A model generated the notes under the pieces. The model worked only from the letters and a program-made list of their open reading frames with translations, searched no databases and had not been told where the DNA came from. Below, piece by piece: positions 9,563 through 19,059 of a DNA stretch of 64,000 nucleotides (the stretch's first letter is position 1; each line of letters opens with the position of its first letter). Made by a program: the position numbers and the translations under genes. The stretch comes from Tamlana carrageenivorans (GTDB lineage: Bacteria > Bacteroidota > Bacteroidia > Flavobacteriales > Flavobacteriaceae): contig NZ_CP025938.1 of NCBI RefSeq assembly GCF_002893765.1, positions 186,001 to 250,000 on the forward strand, written 5' to 3'.

Positions 9563-9571
9563 TCATTTATA

Positions 9572-10693
9572 TCATATATATTTATTGATAATATTTTCTA
9601 ATTCTGAAACATATTTAACTACGCTGAAATTTTCTAAAATCCTTTTCTTGTTTTTTTGACCAGCAGACTTTCTCAATTGCTCATCTAGTATCAAACACTC
9701 TATTTTCTCAAACAACTCTGCTTTGGAGTTGTTAATTAGGAACTGATTATGCTCACCCAAAAGGAATTCGTTACCATAATGATTTGATGCTATTATTGGT
9801 TTTTCAAAATACATATACTCCATAACACTATTTGACATCCCTTCTTTCTCAGAAACCAAAATAGCTATATCAAATTTTGGTATCTCATTTTCTCCTGAAG
9901 CACCATGAATAAAACTAACTTTTTCAATCAATCCGTTAATTTGAACACTTAATTTTAATGATGCAGTTTTTTTTTCATCAAAATCATTACCTACCAAATG
10001 CAATTTAATGAACTTATATTTCTTAGATAATTCCACAAAAGTTTCTAATAATAACTCTTGTAACTTTCCTTTTCTAAAATGAGCTAACATACCAACGACT
10101 AAGTCATTTTTATTTCTTGGAAAATCCACTATTTTATTAGAAACAGTCAAGAAATTTGGCAAAAAATAAACATTTTCCTTTGATATTTTAAAATTGGTTA
10201 ATACATCACTTATCGAATCTAAAGAGTTAACCAAGAAAAAATCTGAATGTAAAACTGCTTTCTTTTCCAAAATATCATTTCTATATATTTCGTGCCCTCT
10301 ATTATTCCAAAATGATAATTTAGTACCTATAATTTTTTTACAATACCCTGTTATCAAAGACGGTTTATTTAAATAAGGAATAATTAAATCTGGATTATGC
10401 TTTTTTAATTTCAAAGCAAAACAAAGTAACTTAAAACGTATTTTAAAATACTTAAAATACTTACTGGCTACTAATGGATTTTTCACCAATTCTATCCGCA
10501 TTAGTTTTTGTTCTTTTAAAAAATCTTCAAACGGAAAAGAAGGCTCTCTCTTTATACAGGTATATATAAAAATATCACATCCAAGGCTATTTTGAAGGTA
10601 ACCCGCTAAGGCTAATGCTTGCCTTTCTGCACCTCCTAAATCAGGAGAATTTAGCAAAAAAATTATTTTTTTATTTTTAAATCTAAAACTCAT
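9572..10693 (-). CDS. Glycosyltransferase family 4 (GT-B)
   Basis: 373 residues. LLNSPDLGGAERQALALAGY at the N-terminus is the acceptor-side GT4 block. SEKEGMSNSVMEYMYFEKPI and SNHYGNEFLL provide the E-x7-E donor site, and VVGMLAHFRKGK starts the second Rossmann half. Its first 11 bp overlap the end of the acyltransferase-3 gene, so translation is probably coupled. It has low GC, like its neighbours. Substrate is not predictable. Confidence 0.85.
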   Translation of the reverse strand: MSFRFKNKKIIFLLNSPDLGGAERQALALAGYLQNSLGCDIFIYTCIKREPSFPFEDFLKEQKLMRIELVKNPLVASKYFKYFKIRFKLLCFALKLKKHNPDLIIPYLNKPSLITGYCKKIIGTKLSFWNNRGHEIYRNDILEKKAVLHSDFFLVNSLDSISDVLTNFKISKENVYFLPNFLTVSNKIVDFPRNKNDLVVGMLAHFRKGKLQELLLETFVELSKKYKFIKLHLVGNDFDEKKTASLKLSVQINGLIEKVSFIHGASGENEIPKFDIAILVSEKEGMSNSVMEYMYFEKPIIASNHYGNEFLLGEHNQFLINNSKAELFEKIECLILDEQLRKSAGQKNKKRILENFSVVKYVSELENIINKYI

Positions 10694-11741
10694 TAATATT
10701 TAGATATTTTTTATTCAAAATCAACTCTGTTTTCAACCATAGCGCCTGCTTTTCTACCAACCACCAAGACAGATAACCTAGAATAATAGAAATAAAAACC
10801 GACAAAAACATTAGTGGATATAGTTTTAATTCAAAAAAATACATCAACCCTTGTTGCACAGGAAAACTGTAAATATAAACTCCGTATGAAGCATCTCCAA
10901 ACTTGCCAAATGAACTAAAAAAAGGCAGCGGAATAAAACCTATTAGTAAAACAACTATAGGTAGCATAATATGCTTTATATGCATGTAAAAATTAAAGTA
11001 AACTGAAATTAGCAAAACCATAGCTCCTATAAGTAGCACAGCCTTTTTATTTTTTATATGCTCAAGTCTAAGTGTTGCTAAAAAACTTCCGCAAACAAAA
11101 AACAGCCCTAAATTTAATATATGACTTCCTTGCATTCCTAAAACCGAAGCCCCACCAAACCTTTGCAAGAAAAAATTGTAGCATATTAGCATTACTATAA
11201 AAACAGCACCTATTACGACTCTCACTAGTTTTAAATTGTTTTTAATAAAATAAAGCAAACCAATGGCAATATACATAGAGAATTCATACCTGAGCGTCCA
11301 TAAGGAACCATTAATGGAATGGTAAGGATTATTATCAAATACGCCCTTTATAACGGGTTGAAAACAATAAAGTGATAAATTATTAGGAATATATGTAAAG
11401 ACTTGTTTATTCTCATAAAACGGTATTTTTCCTTCATAAACAATGGGCAATAACAACACGGTAATTATCAGGAGTACCATTAAAGCTGGGAAAAGTCGTA
11501 AAAAACGTTTCTTAAAATAATCTAAAATACTTTTACTACGTTGCAGACTCTGAATCATAAAGTAGCCACTTATTAAAAAAAAGCCACTTAAACCTATTTG
11601 AGACAGTGCGACTTGATTATTTGAAAGCTGCATACCCCACTCTTTATTTTCACCATAACCTGATATCGCAAACGCATGGGTTATGACCACAAATACGGCA
11701 AATAAAAATCGTAGAAAATCAAAATTGTTATACTTAGTCAT
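10683..11741 (-). CDS. Acyltransferase family 3 (OafA/YrhL-like) membrane protein
   Basis: 352 residues with about ten membrane segments. The N-terminal block YNNFDFLRFLFAVFVVITHA holds the conserved His of acyltransferase-3 proteins. GLSGFFLISGYFM and KKRFLRLFPALMV follow in the expected order. These inner-membrane proteins O-acylate sugars on lipid carriers. The C-terminal periplasmic SGNH domain of long OafA-type members is absent, so this is the short form. With the MBOAT/SGNH pair it gives the locus two independent O-acylation routes. Confidence 0.9.
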   Translation of the reverse strand: MTKYNNFDFLRFLFAVFVVITHAFAISGYGENKEWGMQLSNNQVALSQIGLSGFFLISGYFMIQSLQRSKSILDYFKKRFLRLFPALMVLLIITVLLLPIVYEGKIPFYENKQVFTYIPNNLSLYCFQPVIKGVFDNNPYHSINGSLWTLRYEFSMYIAIGLLYFIKNNLKLVRVVIGAVFIVMLICYNFFLQRFGGASVLGMQGSHILNLGLFFVCGSFLATLRLEHIKNKKAVLLIGAMVLLISVYFNFYMHIKHIMLPIVVLLIGFIPLPFFSSFGKFGDASYGVYIYSFPVQQGLMYFFELKLYPLMFLSVFISIILGYLSWWLVEKQALWLKTELILNKKYLNINEF

Positions 11742-11777
11742 AATTATGCTTCCAGTCGATGAACAATTTTTTAACCG

Positions 11778-12560
11778 TTAAAATTTTTTAGGCCTATTAA
11801 ACATAAACTTTAAAGCATAAAAATACCTTAAAACCGTATACCATAAATCTACGAAAAGCCCTTTTAGCAGTCTTAAAATTGACATAACAAACCCCTTGGT
11901 GACACTTAAAAAACGAACTTCATCATGCCATAATTGATAATTACCGACCATATCATTTTTAAACCTAAAAAAGAGTTGTTTTTTAGTTCTTGTAATCTGA
12001 TAGCAAAAAATGGAAGGCACAAGATCAATCTCATAGCCTAATTTTAATATCCGTACGGTCCATTCTTTATCCTCGAAAGTAGCAACATCTTCTCGAAAAG
12101 AGTGCTTTTCCCAAACAGATTTTCGAAATGCCGACCCTGAAAAAATAAGTCCCGACTTATTAGGGTCTTCATTTGCAGAAACCTTATTTATATAATTTAT
12201 ATAATCGTTAGGATTATGTAAACATCGTACTCCTGCTAGGTTAGAATTTTCGTTAAACTTGTTTTTTATAAGTTTAAAAAAATCATGACTTACAGGGTAA
12301 GAGTGGGCGCTAAACATAACCACAATAGGGAAGTTAGCTTGTTTAGCCGCAAAATTAGCACTCCCACCATAACTGAATTTTTCAATAGTTACAAATTTAG
12401 CTCCATACTGTGTCGCAACTTCTTCACTTTTATCTGTAGATAAGTTATCGATAACAATAATTTCTCCAAGATCTTCTAAATAGCGTTCTGTTAAATTTTT
12501 TAGCAGAAAGGTAAGTGCTTGATCCTGGTTTTTATTTCTAATTATAACTGAAATCATCAT
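11778..12560 (-). CDS. Glycosyltransferase family 2, SAH-type subgroup
   Basis: 260 residues. MISVIIRNKNQDQALTFLL and GEIIVIDNLSTDKSEEVA are the GT2 nucleotide-binding parts. Where most GT2 enzymes show a DxD-like motif, this one reads VVMFSAHSYPVSHDFF. I have seen similar SAH-containing blocks in other putative rhamnosyl- or glycosyltransferases, so this may be a subgroup rather than an inactive enzyme. FEDKEWTVRILKLGYEI serves as the acceptor-side acidic block. It overlaps the upstream GT2 gene by one base at 12560. Confidence 0.82.
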   Translation of the reverse strand: MMISVIIRNKNQDQALTFLLKNLTERYLEDLGEIIVIDNLSTDKSEEVATQYGAKFVTIEKFSYGGSANFAAKQANFPIVVMFSAHSYPVSHDFFKLIKNKFNENSNLAGVRCLHNPNDYINYINKVSANEDPNKSGLIFSGSAFRKSVWEKHSFREDVATFEDKEWTVRILKLGYEIDLVPSIFCYQITRTKKQLFFRFKNDMVGNYQLWHDEVRFLSVTKGFVMSILRLLKGLFVDLWYTVLRYFYALKFMFNRPKKF

Positions 12561-13411
12561 TACGATTTAGATAATATGTTTTGAAAATAATTAAAAGGCT
12601 TCGTAACCAGTTTACCTACTTTATACGCCATAGAGTTTTTTATTTCAACCTCACTAGTACGATACGTTTTTAATTGATAAAACATAACTTTCATACAGTT
12701 ATCAAAATCTTTAATATAAAGTTCTCTATGCTTATTTATTATATAATGTTTATTAGTTTCAAAATGATTATTAATGGTATCAACTAACATTGATTTTTTT
12801 GATTTTCTATAATAAAACAGAAAATCGGGTATAATTTTATAATGCCACCCTTGTTTAGTTATAGCTATCCAAAACTCCCAGTCCTCAAAACCAGTTTTCA
12901 TGTTTTCATCATACCCTCCTACTTCTTCCCAGCATTTTTTTCTAAACAACGATGTTGCAATTAATTGATTAACATAAAGTAAATTAATACTTGTACTACC
13001 TATAGGCTTTAACTCATTAACGATATTATTTAAATTCCCGTAGAAAAATTTACTATAGCAGGAAACAATTCCTAACGATTCATTTGTTTCTAGTTCTGGG
13101 GCTAGATTAGACAAAAAAGAGGCATCGATCACATCATCGGCATCAAGTGGTAAAATATAAATGCCATGTGCTTTTTTAATGCCTTCATTTCTGGCATTAG
13201 ACAATCCACCATTTTTCTGTTCTAAATATTTAAATCTTTTATCCAGAGCTAACCACTTCAAAACAACCTCATCTGTATTATCGGGACTACCATCGTTTAC
13301 AATAATGCATTCCCAATTTGTATATGTTTGATTTAATACGGATTGAAGCGACTCCTCTAAATAATGAGCTTGATTATAGCAGGGTACAATTATAGAAACA
13401 AGTGTATTCAT
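12560..13411 (-). CDS. Glycosyltransferase family 2
   Basis: 283 residues. It shows LVSIIVPCYNQAHYLEESL, the SVLNQTYTNWECIIVNDGS block and the metal motif LPLDADDVIDASF near residues 92-104. FEDWEFWIAITKQGW is the catalytic-side ED-type block. All canonical GT2 elements are intact. It is tightly packed between GT2 genes, 2 bp downstream of the previous stop. Its N-terminal half is very close in wording to the GT2 at 16188-17132 (TYTNWECI in both), suggesting shared origin. Confidence 0.87.
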   Translation of the reverse strand: MNTLVSIIVPCYNQAHYLEESLQSVLNQTYTNWECIIVNDGSPDNTDEVVLKWLALDKRFKYLEQKNGGLSNARNEGIKKAHGIYILPLDADDVIDASFLSNLAPELETNESLGIVSCYSKFFYGNLNNIVNELKPIGSTSINLLYVNQLIATSLFRKKCWEEVGGYDENMKTGFEDWEFWIAITKQGWHYKIIPDFLFYYRKSKKSMLVDTINNHFETNKHYIINKHRELYIKDFDNCMKVMFYQLKTYRTSEVEIKNSMAYKVGKLVTKPFNYFQNILSKS

Positions 13412-13413
13412 AT

Positions 13414-14196
13414 TTAAAACCTGTTTAAAAATCTCAGTTTCACCAATAGTTTAATGATTCTTGATTTTCTAAAAGTTGCAACTATTTTTTTTAATTTTAA
13501 AACATCGTCCATATCTTGCAAATAAGCAGGATAACTTGTTGTTAAAACTTGTTGCCTTTCTTGATATTTTAAAGATCTATTTTCAGGGTTTGAACTCATT
13601 CCTCCTATGTAAAATGTCGATAAGGTCTCTTCGATTTTCATGTAGGATAAATTAAACTGACAAATAGCATCAATAAAAAATTTCCAATCTGATAAAATTC
13701 TAAAATCTTCATTATACAGATTGGTTTTTGAGAAGGCTTCTCTTTTTATAAATGTAGCTGGATGCGGCAAGGTATCTTCTACAAAATATGAAAATGAAAG
13801 TATATTAGGGTATAACTTTATAAAGGAGGTATTACCCTCTATAACATTAAGATTAAAATAAATAATATCTTTTCCGTTTAGTTGAGTATGGTTATCCTCT
13901 AATACTGTTTCGTTATAGAAATGATCTCCACTATTTAAAAACAAAAGATATTCTCCGTTAGCCTTTGCAATACCTTTATTCATAGCATGATAAACACCCT
14001 TATCTATTTCACTTACCCAATAATCTATTGAAGCATGATTTTCCTCAATAAATGCTAAACTACCATCTGTAGACCCGCCATCAATAACAATTAACTCAAA
14101 GGCTTGCCAAGTTTGAGTTATAATGCTTTTGATTGTTTTTTTTAAACCCTCAAGATTATTGTAATTAACTGTTATGATTGATATTTTAAATTTCAA
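13414..14196 (-). CDS. Glycosyltransferase family 2 (WcaA-like)
   Basis: 260 residues. It has KISIITVNYNNLEGLKKTI, IDGGSTDGSLAFIEEN, SEIDKGVYHAMNKGI and LFLNSGDHFYNE, a set typical of the short GT2 subgroup annotated as WcaA or colanic/O-antigen transferases, in which NSGD replaces the usual DADD. PHPATFIKREAF and ILSDWKFFIDAI complete the acceptor part. It is transcribed with its neighbours. Donor sugar is unknown. Confidence 0.87.
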   Translation of the reverse strand: MKFKISIITVNYNNLEGLKKTIKSIITQTWQAFELIVIDGGSTDGSLAFIEENHASIDYWVSEIDKGVYHAMNKGIAKANGEYLLFLNSGDHFYNETVLEDNHTQLNGKDIIYFNLNVIEGNTSFIKLYPNILSFSYFVEDTLPHPATFIKREAFSKTNLYNEDFRILSDWKFFIDAICQFNLSYMKIEETLSTFYIGGMSSNPENRSLKYQERQQVLTTSYPAYLQDMDDVLKLKKIVATFRKSRIIKLLVKLRFLNRF

Positions 14197-14215
14197 GTGA
14201 TTTGATGACTAATAA

Positions 14216-15163
14216 TTATTTATATAAAAATGAGAAAAGTTTTTTTCTAAGCCTAATGACAGGAAAGTATTTTATACTGAGATAAGAAAACAAGAGTTTT
14301 GGAAATTTTAAAAACAACACACCCCAATACAATATATCATTGAGTAACAAGTAGTTAGACCTAAACCTTACAACCCATAACCAGTTAAATATCAAGTCAA
14401 TATTTTTCTTTGAAATATGATTTTTTAAACTCCATGAAATAAGGGATTCATAAAGTTTTATATTATATTTTTTATATAAAGTCTCATTATTAAATATATT
14501 ATCTTCGTGAACACCTCTTAAGGCCAAAGGTGTTTTAATAATACAAGCTTTCAAAGAGCATTTTAAAGCCATTTTAAAAATAATATCAGAATCTTCAGCA
14601 ACTACAAGAGATTCATTAAAATAACCGATCGTATCAAAAACTGATTTCTTAACCGTAATTCCATTAAGGTGCAAGTATCCATATTTACTAGAAATTAAGG
14701 CTTCAAACAGATCTTGGGGTTGAACTATTTGCGATAAAGAATTTAATTTCTGAATTCCTTTTTCTGTTTCTGTAGCTTCTCGATAATAATGAAATCCAAC
14801 AGCATTATAAACACCATCTACGGTAGTATTATTTTCAAAAATAATCTGGTCATTCTCAAACCTCTTCTCTAAGTAAAAATCATCGGCATCTAAAAATGCT
14901 ATATAATTTTCTCTAGCATGTATTATACCTAAATTCCTACTCGCAGAACGCCCCCTATTTACTTTATTGAGATGATGATAAATCTTAATTTTAGAGTTTG
15001 AAGACTGTAATGTTTCTAAAACCTGCAATGTTTTATCAGTACTTCCATCATTTACAACAACAACCTCTTTAACTTCTGGCTGTATCAATACAGATCTAAT
15101 TGCTTTCTCTATAAAGTGCTCAACATTATATGCCGGAATGATTACTGATATATAATAAGACAT
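14216..15163 (-). CDS. Glycosyltransferase family 2 (first of a tandem pair)
   Basis: I place the start at 15163 (MSYYISVIIPAYN), which puts the GT2 fold at the N-terminus; a longer frame reaches 15193. It has 315 residues. NDGSTDKTLQVLETL, GRSASRNLGIIHAREN and AFLDADDFYLEKRF form the donor and metal site, and VAEDSDIIFKMALKC the acceptor-side block. It is clearly paralogous to the next gene upstream (15229-16185): the same block order, VYNAVGFHYYREAT versus VYNAVGFHFYREAT, and the same C-terminal FPVIRLRKKLF-type ending. The pair arose by tandem duplication. Confidence 0.86.
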   Translation of the reverse strand: MSYYISVIIPAYNVEHFIEKAIRSVLIQPEVKEVVVVNDGSTDKTLQVLETLQSSNSKIKIYHHLNKVNRGRSASRNLGIIHARENYIAFLDADDFYLEKRFENDQIIFENNTTVDGVYNAVGFHYYREATETEKGIQKLNSLSQIVQPQDLFEALISSKYGYLHLNGITVKKSVFDTIGYFNESLVVAEDSDIIFKMALKCSLKACIIKTPLALRGVHEDNIFNNETLYKKYNIKLYESLISWSLKNHISKKNIDLIFNWLWVVRFRSNYLLLNDILYWGVLFLKFPKLLFSYLSIKYFPVIRLRKKLFSFLYK

Positions 15164-15228
15164 TACTTGCTTCAAAATTATGAATACTCCCAAAAAAACA
15201 GCTTGTGTATTGTAAGGATTTAAAATGA

Positions 15229-16185
15229 TTAACTTCTGTACAAAAATGGGAAAAGCTTTTGCCTAAACCTAATAACAGGAAAATATTTAATACTCAATTT
15301 AGAAAAAAATACTTTAGGAAGTGGAATAAACAAATGCATCCAATACACAATATCTTTCCATAATGAATTGTCTTCCTTTTCCTTTAGAATCCAAATCCAT
15401 TTATACAAATCATCAAGAACCCAAAAATCTACTTTATTTTTTGAGCACCAAAGAACCAAAGCTTCATACATTTTTAAAGTATAAATTTTGTAAATAGCAT
15501 TTTGATCAAAAACATTAGCATCATGTACTCCTCGTATAGCTAGTGGTTTCGTGATAATACCGGTATACAACTTACTAGTAATAGCCATTTTCCAGAATAG
15601 TTCTGTATCTTCTGCTACAACCAAAGCCTCATTAAACAAGCCTGTTTTATCAAAAATTGAGCGTTTTACAGTTAAACCATTAATATGAAAATGCCCACAT
15701 TTTCCGTATAATAATAATTTAAACAATTGTTCCGGTAATACCTCTCTTGTAACCGTGTAAATGGTGTGTGTTTTTAACTCATAAGCGGTAGCTTCCCTGT
15801 AAAAATGAAAACCTACTGCGTTATACACACCATCAGCATCCTTTTGCTTATCAAATAAGGTTTTGTCTGCTTTAAATCTGTTTGGTAGAAAATAATCATC
15901 GGCGTCTAAAAATGCTATATAATTTCCTTTAGCATTTTGTAAACCTAAGTTCCTACTTGCTGATCTGCCTTGGTTAGATTTATTTTTATGATAAAATACT
16001 TTAACTCTATTATTGTCTAATTTGAGTCTTTCTAAAATTTCATTTGTCGAATCAGTGCTTCCATCATTTACAATTAAAACTTCAACAACCTCCTCCTCCT
16101 TTAATGCGGAATTTACCGCCTTTTCTATAAACTGTTCACAATTATACACCGGAATAACTACCGAAATTGAAAAATTTTCTAACAT
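15229..16185 (-). CDS. Glycosyltransferase family 2 (second of a tandem pair)
   Basis: Start chosen at 16185 (MLENFSISVVIPVYN). The longer frame to 16215 would run into the upstream gene, which stops at 16188. 318 residues. VNDGSTDSTNEILERL, GRSASRNLGLQNAKGNY, AFLDADDYFLPNRF and VAEDTELFWKMAI are the GT2 blocks. It is a paralogue of 14216-15163 over the full length, including a predicted amphipathic/basic C-terminus ending FRQKLFPFLYRS. The duplicates have diverged most between the metal site and the C-terminus, consistent with different sugar specificities. Confidence 0.86.
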   Translation of the reverse strand: MLENFSISVVIPVYNCEQFIEKAVNSALKEEEVVEVLIVNDGSTDSTNEILERLKLDNNRVKVFYHKNKSNQGRSASRNLGLQNAKGNYIAFLDADDYFLPNRFKADKTLFDKQKDADGVYNAVGFHFYREATAYELKTHTIYTVTREVLPEQLFKLLLYGKCGHFHINGLTVKRSIFDKTGLFNEALVVAEDTELFWKMAITSKLYTGIITKPLAIRGVHDANVFDQNAIYKIYTLKMYEALVLWCSKNKVDFWVLDDLYKWIWILKEKEDNSLWKDIVYWMHLFIPLPKVFFSKLSIKYFPVIRFRQKLFPFLYRS

Positions 16186-16187
16186 GA

Positions 16188-17132
16188 TTAACTGAAATTT
16201 GAACGGATAAAACAATAACCTTTACCCAACAAAAAATTACTAGTCACCCAAAATGAGTAATTCAATGCTTTTCTAAAATAGCCAAATTTTAATAATGTTA
16301 AAAAAACTTGAATTTGCAATTTATTAATGACACCTTTTTCTTGAAATCCATAATTTAGTTTAATAATACGCTTTAAAACAATTTTAATAATATTCTTTGG
16401 TGCTTTTTCTTTGATATCATCCAATAAAACCAAATCATTAATTAGCAATTCTCTTTTCCTGTTAAGGGGGGTTATTTTCAATTTTTCCTGGATGGAATTT
16501 GGATGAACTCTTCTATAAGCTAAACACTCATTAATAAATTTTCCTTTCGGATATTGAATCAAATACCTCGAGAAAAAATTATACTCTTGACTCGATTTTA
16601 AGACCTCATTAAAGCGCAAGTTTTTTAAAGAAGACTTTAAAACAATAACATCCATGGTAACCCAATTAATTTGACTGCTTATATAATTTTTTAAGGTTAA
16701 TGATTTTCCTATATTATCAAATTCAAACATAGGTTTTTTTTGACCTTTAGAATCAAAATCGAGTGAGTAGGAAATAGCAAAATCTAAAGCTTCCTTTTCA
16801 ACAACGGTTACTTTACGTAGAATAAAGTCTTGCCCCATAACATCATCACTATCAAACCAATTGACATATTTCCCTTTACTCTGTTCCAAACCATAGTTTC
16901 TTGCTGAATTAGCTCCTTTTAATCTGTTTTTTGGACACTTAAAGTATTTAAATCTAGAATCCTTTAAACAATAAGAATTTAATACCTTATAGGTATCATC
17001 CGTACTCCCATCATCAACCACAATACATTCCCAATTAGTATATGTTTGTGCCAAAACCGAGTCTAAGGTTTCTCCTATTAAATGCGCACGGTTAAATGTG
17101 GGAATTATAATGGATACTAGGGGGCTATTCAT
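16188..17132 (-). CDS. Glycosyltransferase family 2
   Basis: 314 residues. PLVSIIIPTFNRAHLIGETL, NWECIVVDDGSTDDTYKVL and the metal block NWFDSDDVMGQDFI are intact. Between them GANSARNYGLEQSKGKY is the usual GT2 linker. The C-terminal 80 residues are basic and partly hydrophobic. A gap of 125 bp separates it from the GT4 gene upstream, the largest break among the transferases of this stretch. A 9-bp inverted repeat (17165-17173 and 17253-17261) brackets that gap and may have no function. Confidence 0.86.
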   Translation of the reverse strand: MNSPLVSIIIPTFNRAHLIGETLDSVLAQTYTNWECIVVDDGSTDDTYKVLNSYCLKDSRFKYFKCPKNRLKGANSARNYGLEQSKGKYVNWFDSDDVMGQDFILRKVTVVEKEALDFAISYSLDFDSKGQKKPMFEFDNIGKSLTLKNYISSQINWVTMDVIVLKSSLKNLRFNEVLKSSQEYNFFSRYLIQYPKGKFINECLAYRRVHPNSIQEKLKITPLNRKRELLINDLVLLDDIKEKAPKNIIKIVLKRIIKLNYGFQEKGVINKLQIQVFLTLLKFGYFRKALNYSFWVTSNFLLGKGYCFIRSNFS

Positions 17133-17257
17133 AAATAAAAATCTAACAACAAATATAAATTATTTTAGAGGAGTACTTAACCATTTTAAAACCTAACAAA
17201 AATGACCTGGAATCAGGAGTGTTAATAAAAAACTATTGACTATTATAATACCCTCCT

Positions 17258-18352
17258 CTAATGTGTTTTCAAAATTCCATCCAATTTCGACAAATGTTTT
17301 TTTAAATTAAAATTTTCTAAAATATTAATTTTACCAGCCGCTCCTAATCGATTCGCTAGACTCACGTCATTTAACAGTGCCAACATATTTAACCGCATCG
17401 CATCTACATCATGTTCTTCACTTAATAAACCTGTCTTCTCATGAATAATAACATCAGGTATACCTGCGTGAAAAGTAGAAATTACAGGTAAACCAGCCAC
17501 ACTCGCCTCTAAAACAGCTAAAGGAGTCCCTTCCATATCTCCTCGCAAAGTTGTTATTGAATGTTGTACAAAACCCAAGGACTCTTCTAATAATGAAATA
17601 TATTCTTCTGGTTTTATCACACCTAAAAGCCTTATATTTTTTTCAAGTTTAAAATGCTTAATAAGGTTTGCACATGCATTAAACAACTCACCATTCCCTC
17701 CTATTACAAGCTTAGCATCTGGGTGTGCTCCTAAGACTCCTTTAAAGGCTAAAATGGTATAATAAGGTGCTTTTTTATCTGTAAAACGACCAACTGCTAA
17801 AAATTGCTTTTTATTAAAGTTAGGCGTTACATTTTCAAACATAATTTGAGGTCCATAAACGTTATAAATAAGCTTTTCTTTAGGACACCCTAATTCTAAT
17901 AGCCTATTACACATAACTGTCGAAACAGCTACAACGTTTCTTGACAATTCAAATACTTTTTTATAGGAATCGCAACTTTTAATTACAGAATTTACACTTG
18001 CATCATAACCATGAAAATGGACAACAAAAGGAATTTTAGAAGCTTGTAAAACAGGTAATAAATGGTAGGCATGTGTTCCATATTCAACCAGAACAGAGTC
18101 AATTTTATTTCTTTTTAAGCTATATAATACGTTTTGAGTCCATAAATACTTTGTTCCCTTTCTAAATACCTTAGTAAACACAAGAAGTAATTTAAACAAA
18201 CTTGCAGGCATTAGACTTTTAGAATCTTCTAAATGAATTTGTAAACCCCGACCGTAATAGTAAAAAACACGGCCACTTAGTCCCTTTTTATGGGCTTGAA
18301 TAAAAGTTTCGGAATATCGGTTTTGGTTAGGAGAAAATATAGCAATGTTCAT
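17258..18352 (-). CDS. Glycosyltransferase family 4 (GT-B)
   Basis: 364 residues. The start NIAIFSPNQNRYSETFIQAH is typical of GT4 enzymes of the colanic/amylovoran type. VVHFHGYDASVN is the aromatic/His block. FLAVGRFTDKKAPYYTILAF opens the donor domain, with EGTPLAVLEASVAGLPVIST as the E-x7-E region. It lies 5 bp downstream of the methyltransferase gene at 18358, so these are co-transcribed. It is the first transferase after the methyltransferases in transcription order. Confidence 0.88.
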   Translation of the reverse strand: MNIAIFSPNQNRYSETFIQAHKKGLSGRVFYYYGRGLQIHLEDSKSLMPASLFKLLLVFTKVFRKGTKYLWTQNVLYSLKRNKIDSVLVEYGTHAYHLLPVLQASKIPFVVHFHGYDASVNSVIKSCDSYKKVFELSRNVVAVSTVMCNRLLELGCPKEKLIYNVYGPQIMFENVTPNFNKKQFLAVGRFTDKKAPYYTILAFKGVLGAHPDAKLVIGGNGELFNACANLIKHFKLEKNIRLLGVIKPEEYISLLEESLGFVQHSITTLRGDMEGTPLAVLEASVAGLPVISTFHAGIPDVIIHEKTGLLSEEHDVDAMRLNMLALLNDVSLANRLGAAGKINILENFNLKKHLSKLDGILKTH

Positions 18353-18357
18353 ATTAT

Positions 18358-19059
18358 TTATTTTTTAGCGAGACCATATAATCCAGTAATCATTTGACCT
18401 TCTTTAAAAATTACATTTTTAGAGTTATCCATATTGATTAAATATTTTATAACTGGTTTTAAAAACTTGGAAAGGAGGTTTCGTTTAAAATTTGACATAG
18501 CACTTCTACGCACCCAAAGTCCTAACATTTGTGCCATAGATGCATGCCAGCCACCTGTAGCTTTTATTTCTATATTATGAAAACCACTATTTTTAATATG
18601 ACGTTTCAAAGAAAATGGTGTATATCTATATTCATCATTAGGCACCTCATGTAAATTCCATAAAAAAGGCACCGTAAAAAAGAAAACACCTCCTGGCTTA
18701 AGCACTCTAAACACCTCCTTTAAAACAACTTCTGGTTCGGGGCAATGTTCTAAAACCTCGGTTCCGAAAGCGCAATCAAAACTTTCATCACCAAAAGGCA
18801 TGATCCTACCATCCCATGAATAATCTGGTTTTACTTGGATATCGTAATTTAGAGCTGTTTCTATATCTAAACCAATATATTGTTTAATCTCAGAGTTTTC
18901 TAAAAGAAATTTTTTATATGGCATTTTACCGCAGCCAATGTCTAATAAATCTCCTTTAAAATGAATAGAACATTCTTTTAATGATTTAAAAATAGATGTC
19001 CGAATAAAATAACGGTCTAAGTTTTTAGAATTGAGTTTTATATTTATGAAGTCTTTCAT
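18358..19059 (-). CDS. Class I SAM-dependent methyltransferase
   Basis: 233 residues. DLLDIGCGKMPYKKFLLEN is the SAM-binding motif I, GLDIE the acidic end of strand 2, and FDCAFGTEVLEHCPEPEVVL with VFRVLKPGGVFFFTVPF the Methyltransf_11 blocks. It overlaps the upstream methyltransferase by 4 bp (19056-19059). In ABC-dependent O-antigen systems methylation can cap the chain and be read by the Wzt C-terminal domain. The close linkage to wzt makes such a role possible but unproven. Confidence 0.86.
   Translation of the reverse strand: MKDFINIKLNSKNLDRYFIRTSIFKSLKECSIHFKGDLLDIGCGKMPYKKFLLENSEIKQYIGLDIETALNYDIQVKPDYSWDGRIMPFGDESFDCAFGTEVLEHCPEPEVVLKEVFRVLKPGGVFFFTVPFLWNLHEVPNDEYRYTPFSLKRHIKNSGFHNIEIKATGGWHASMAQMLGLWVRRSAMSNFKRNLLSKFLKPVIKYLINMDNSKNVIFKEGQMITGLYGLAKK

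Noticed and set aside
17165..17261. TTAGAGGAG/CTCCTCTAA inverted repeat as a terminator or operator in the transferase cluster.
   Set aside because: Arms are only 9 bp with about 80 nt between them, and the second arm overlaps a stop codon; chance is likely.
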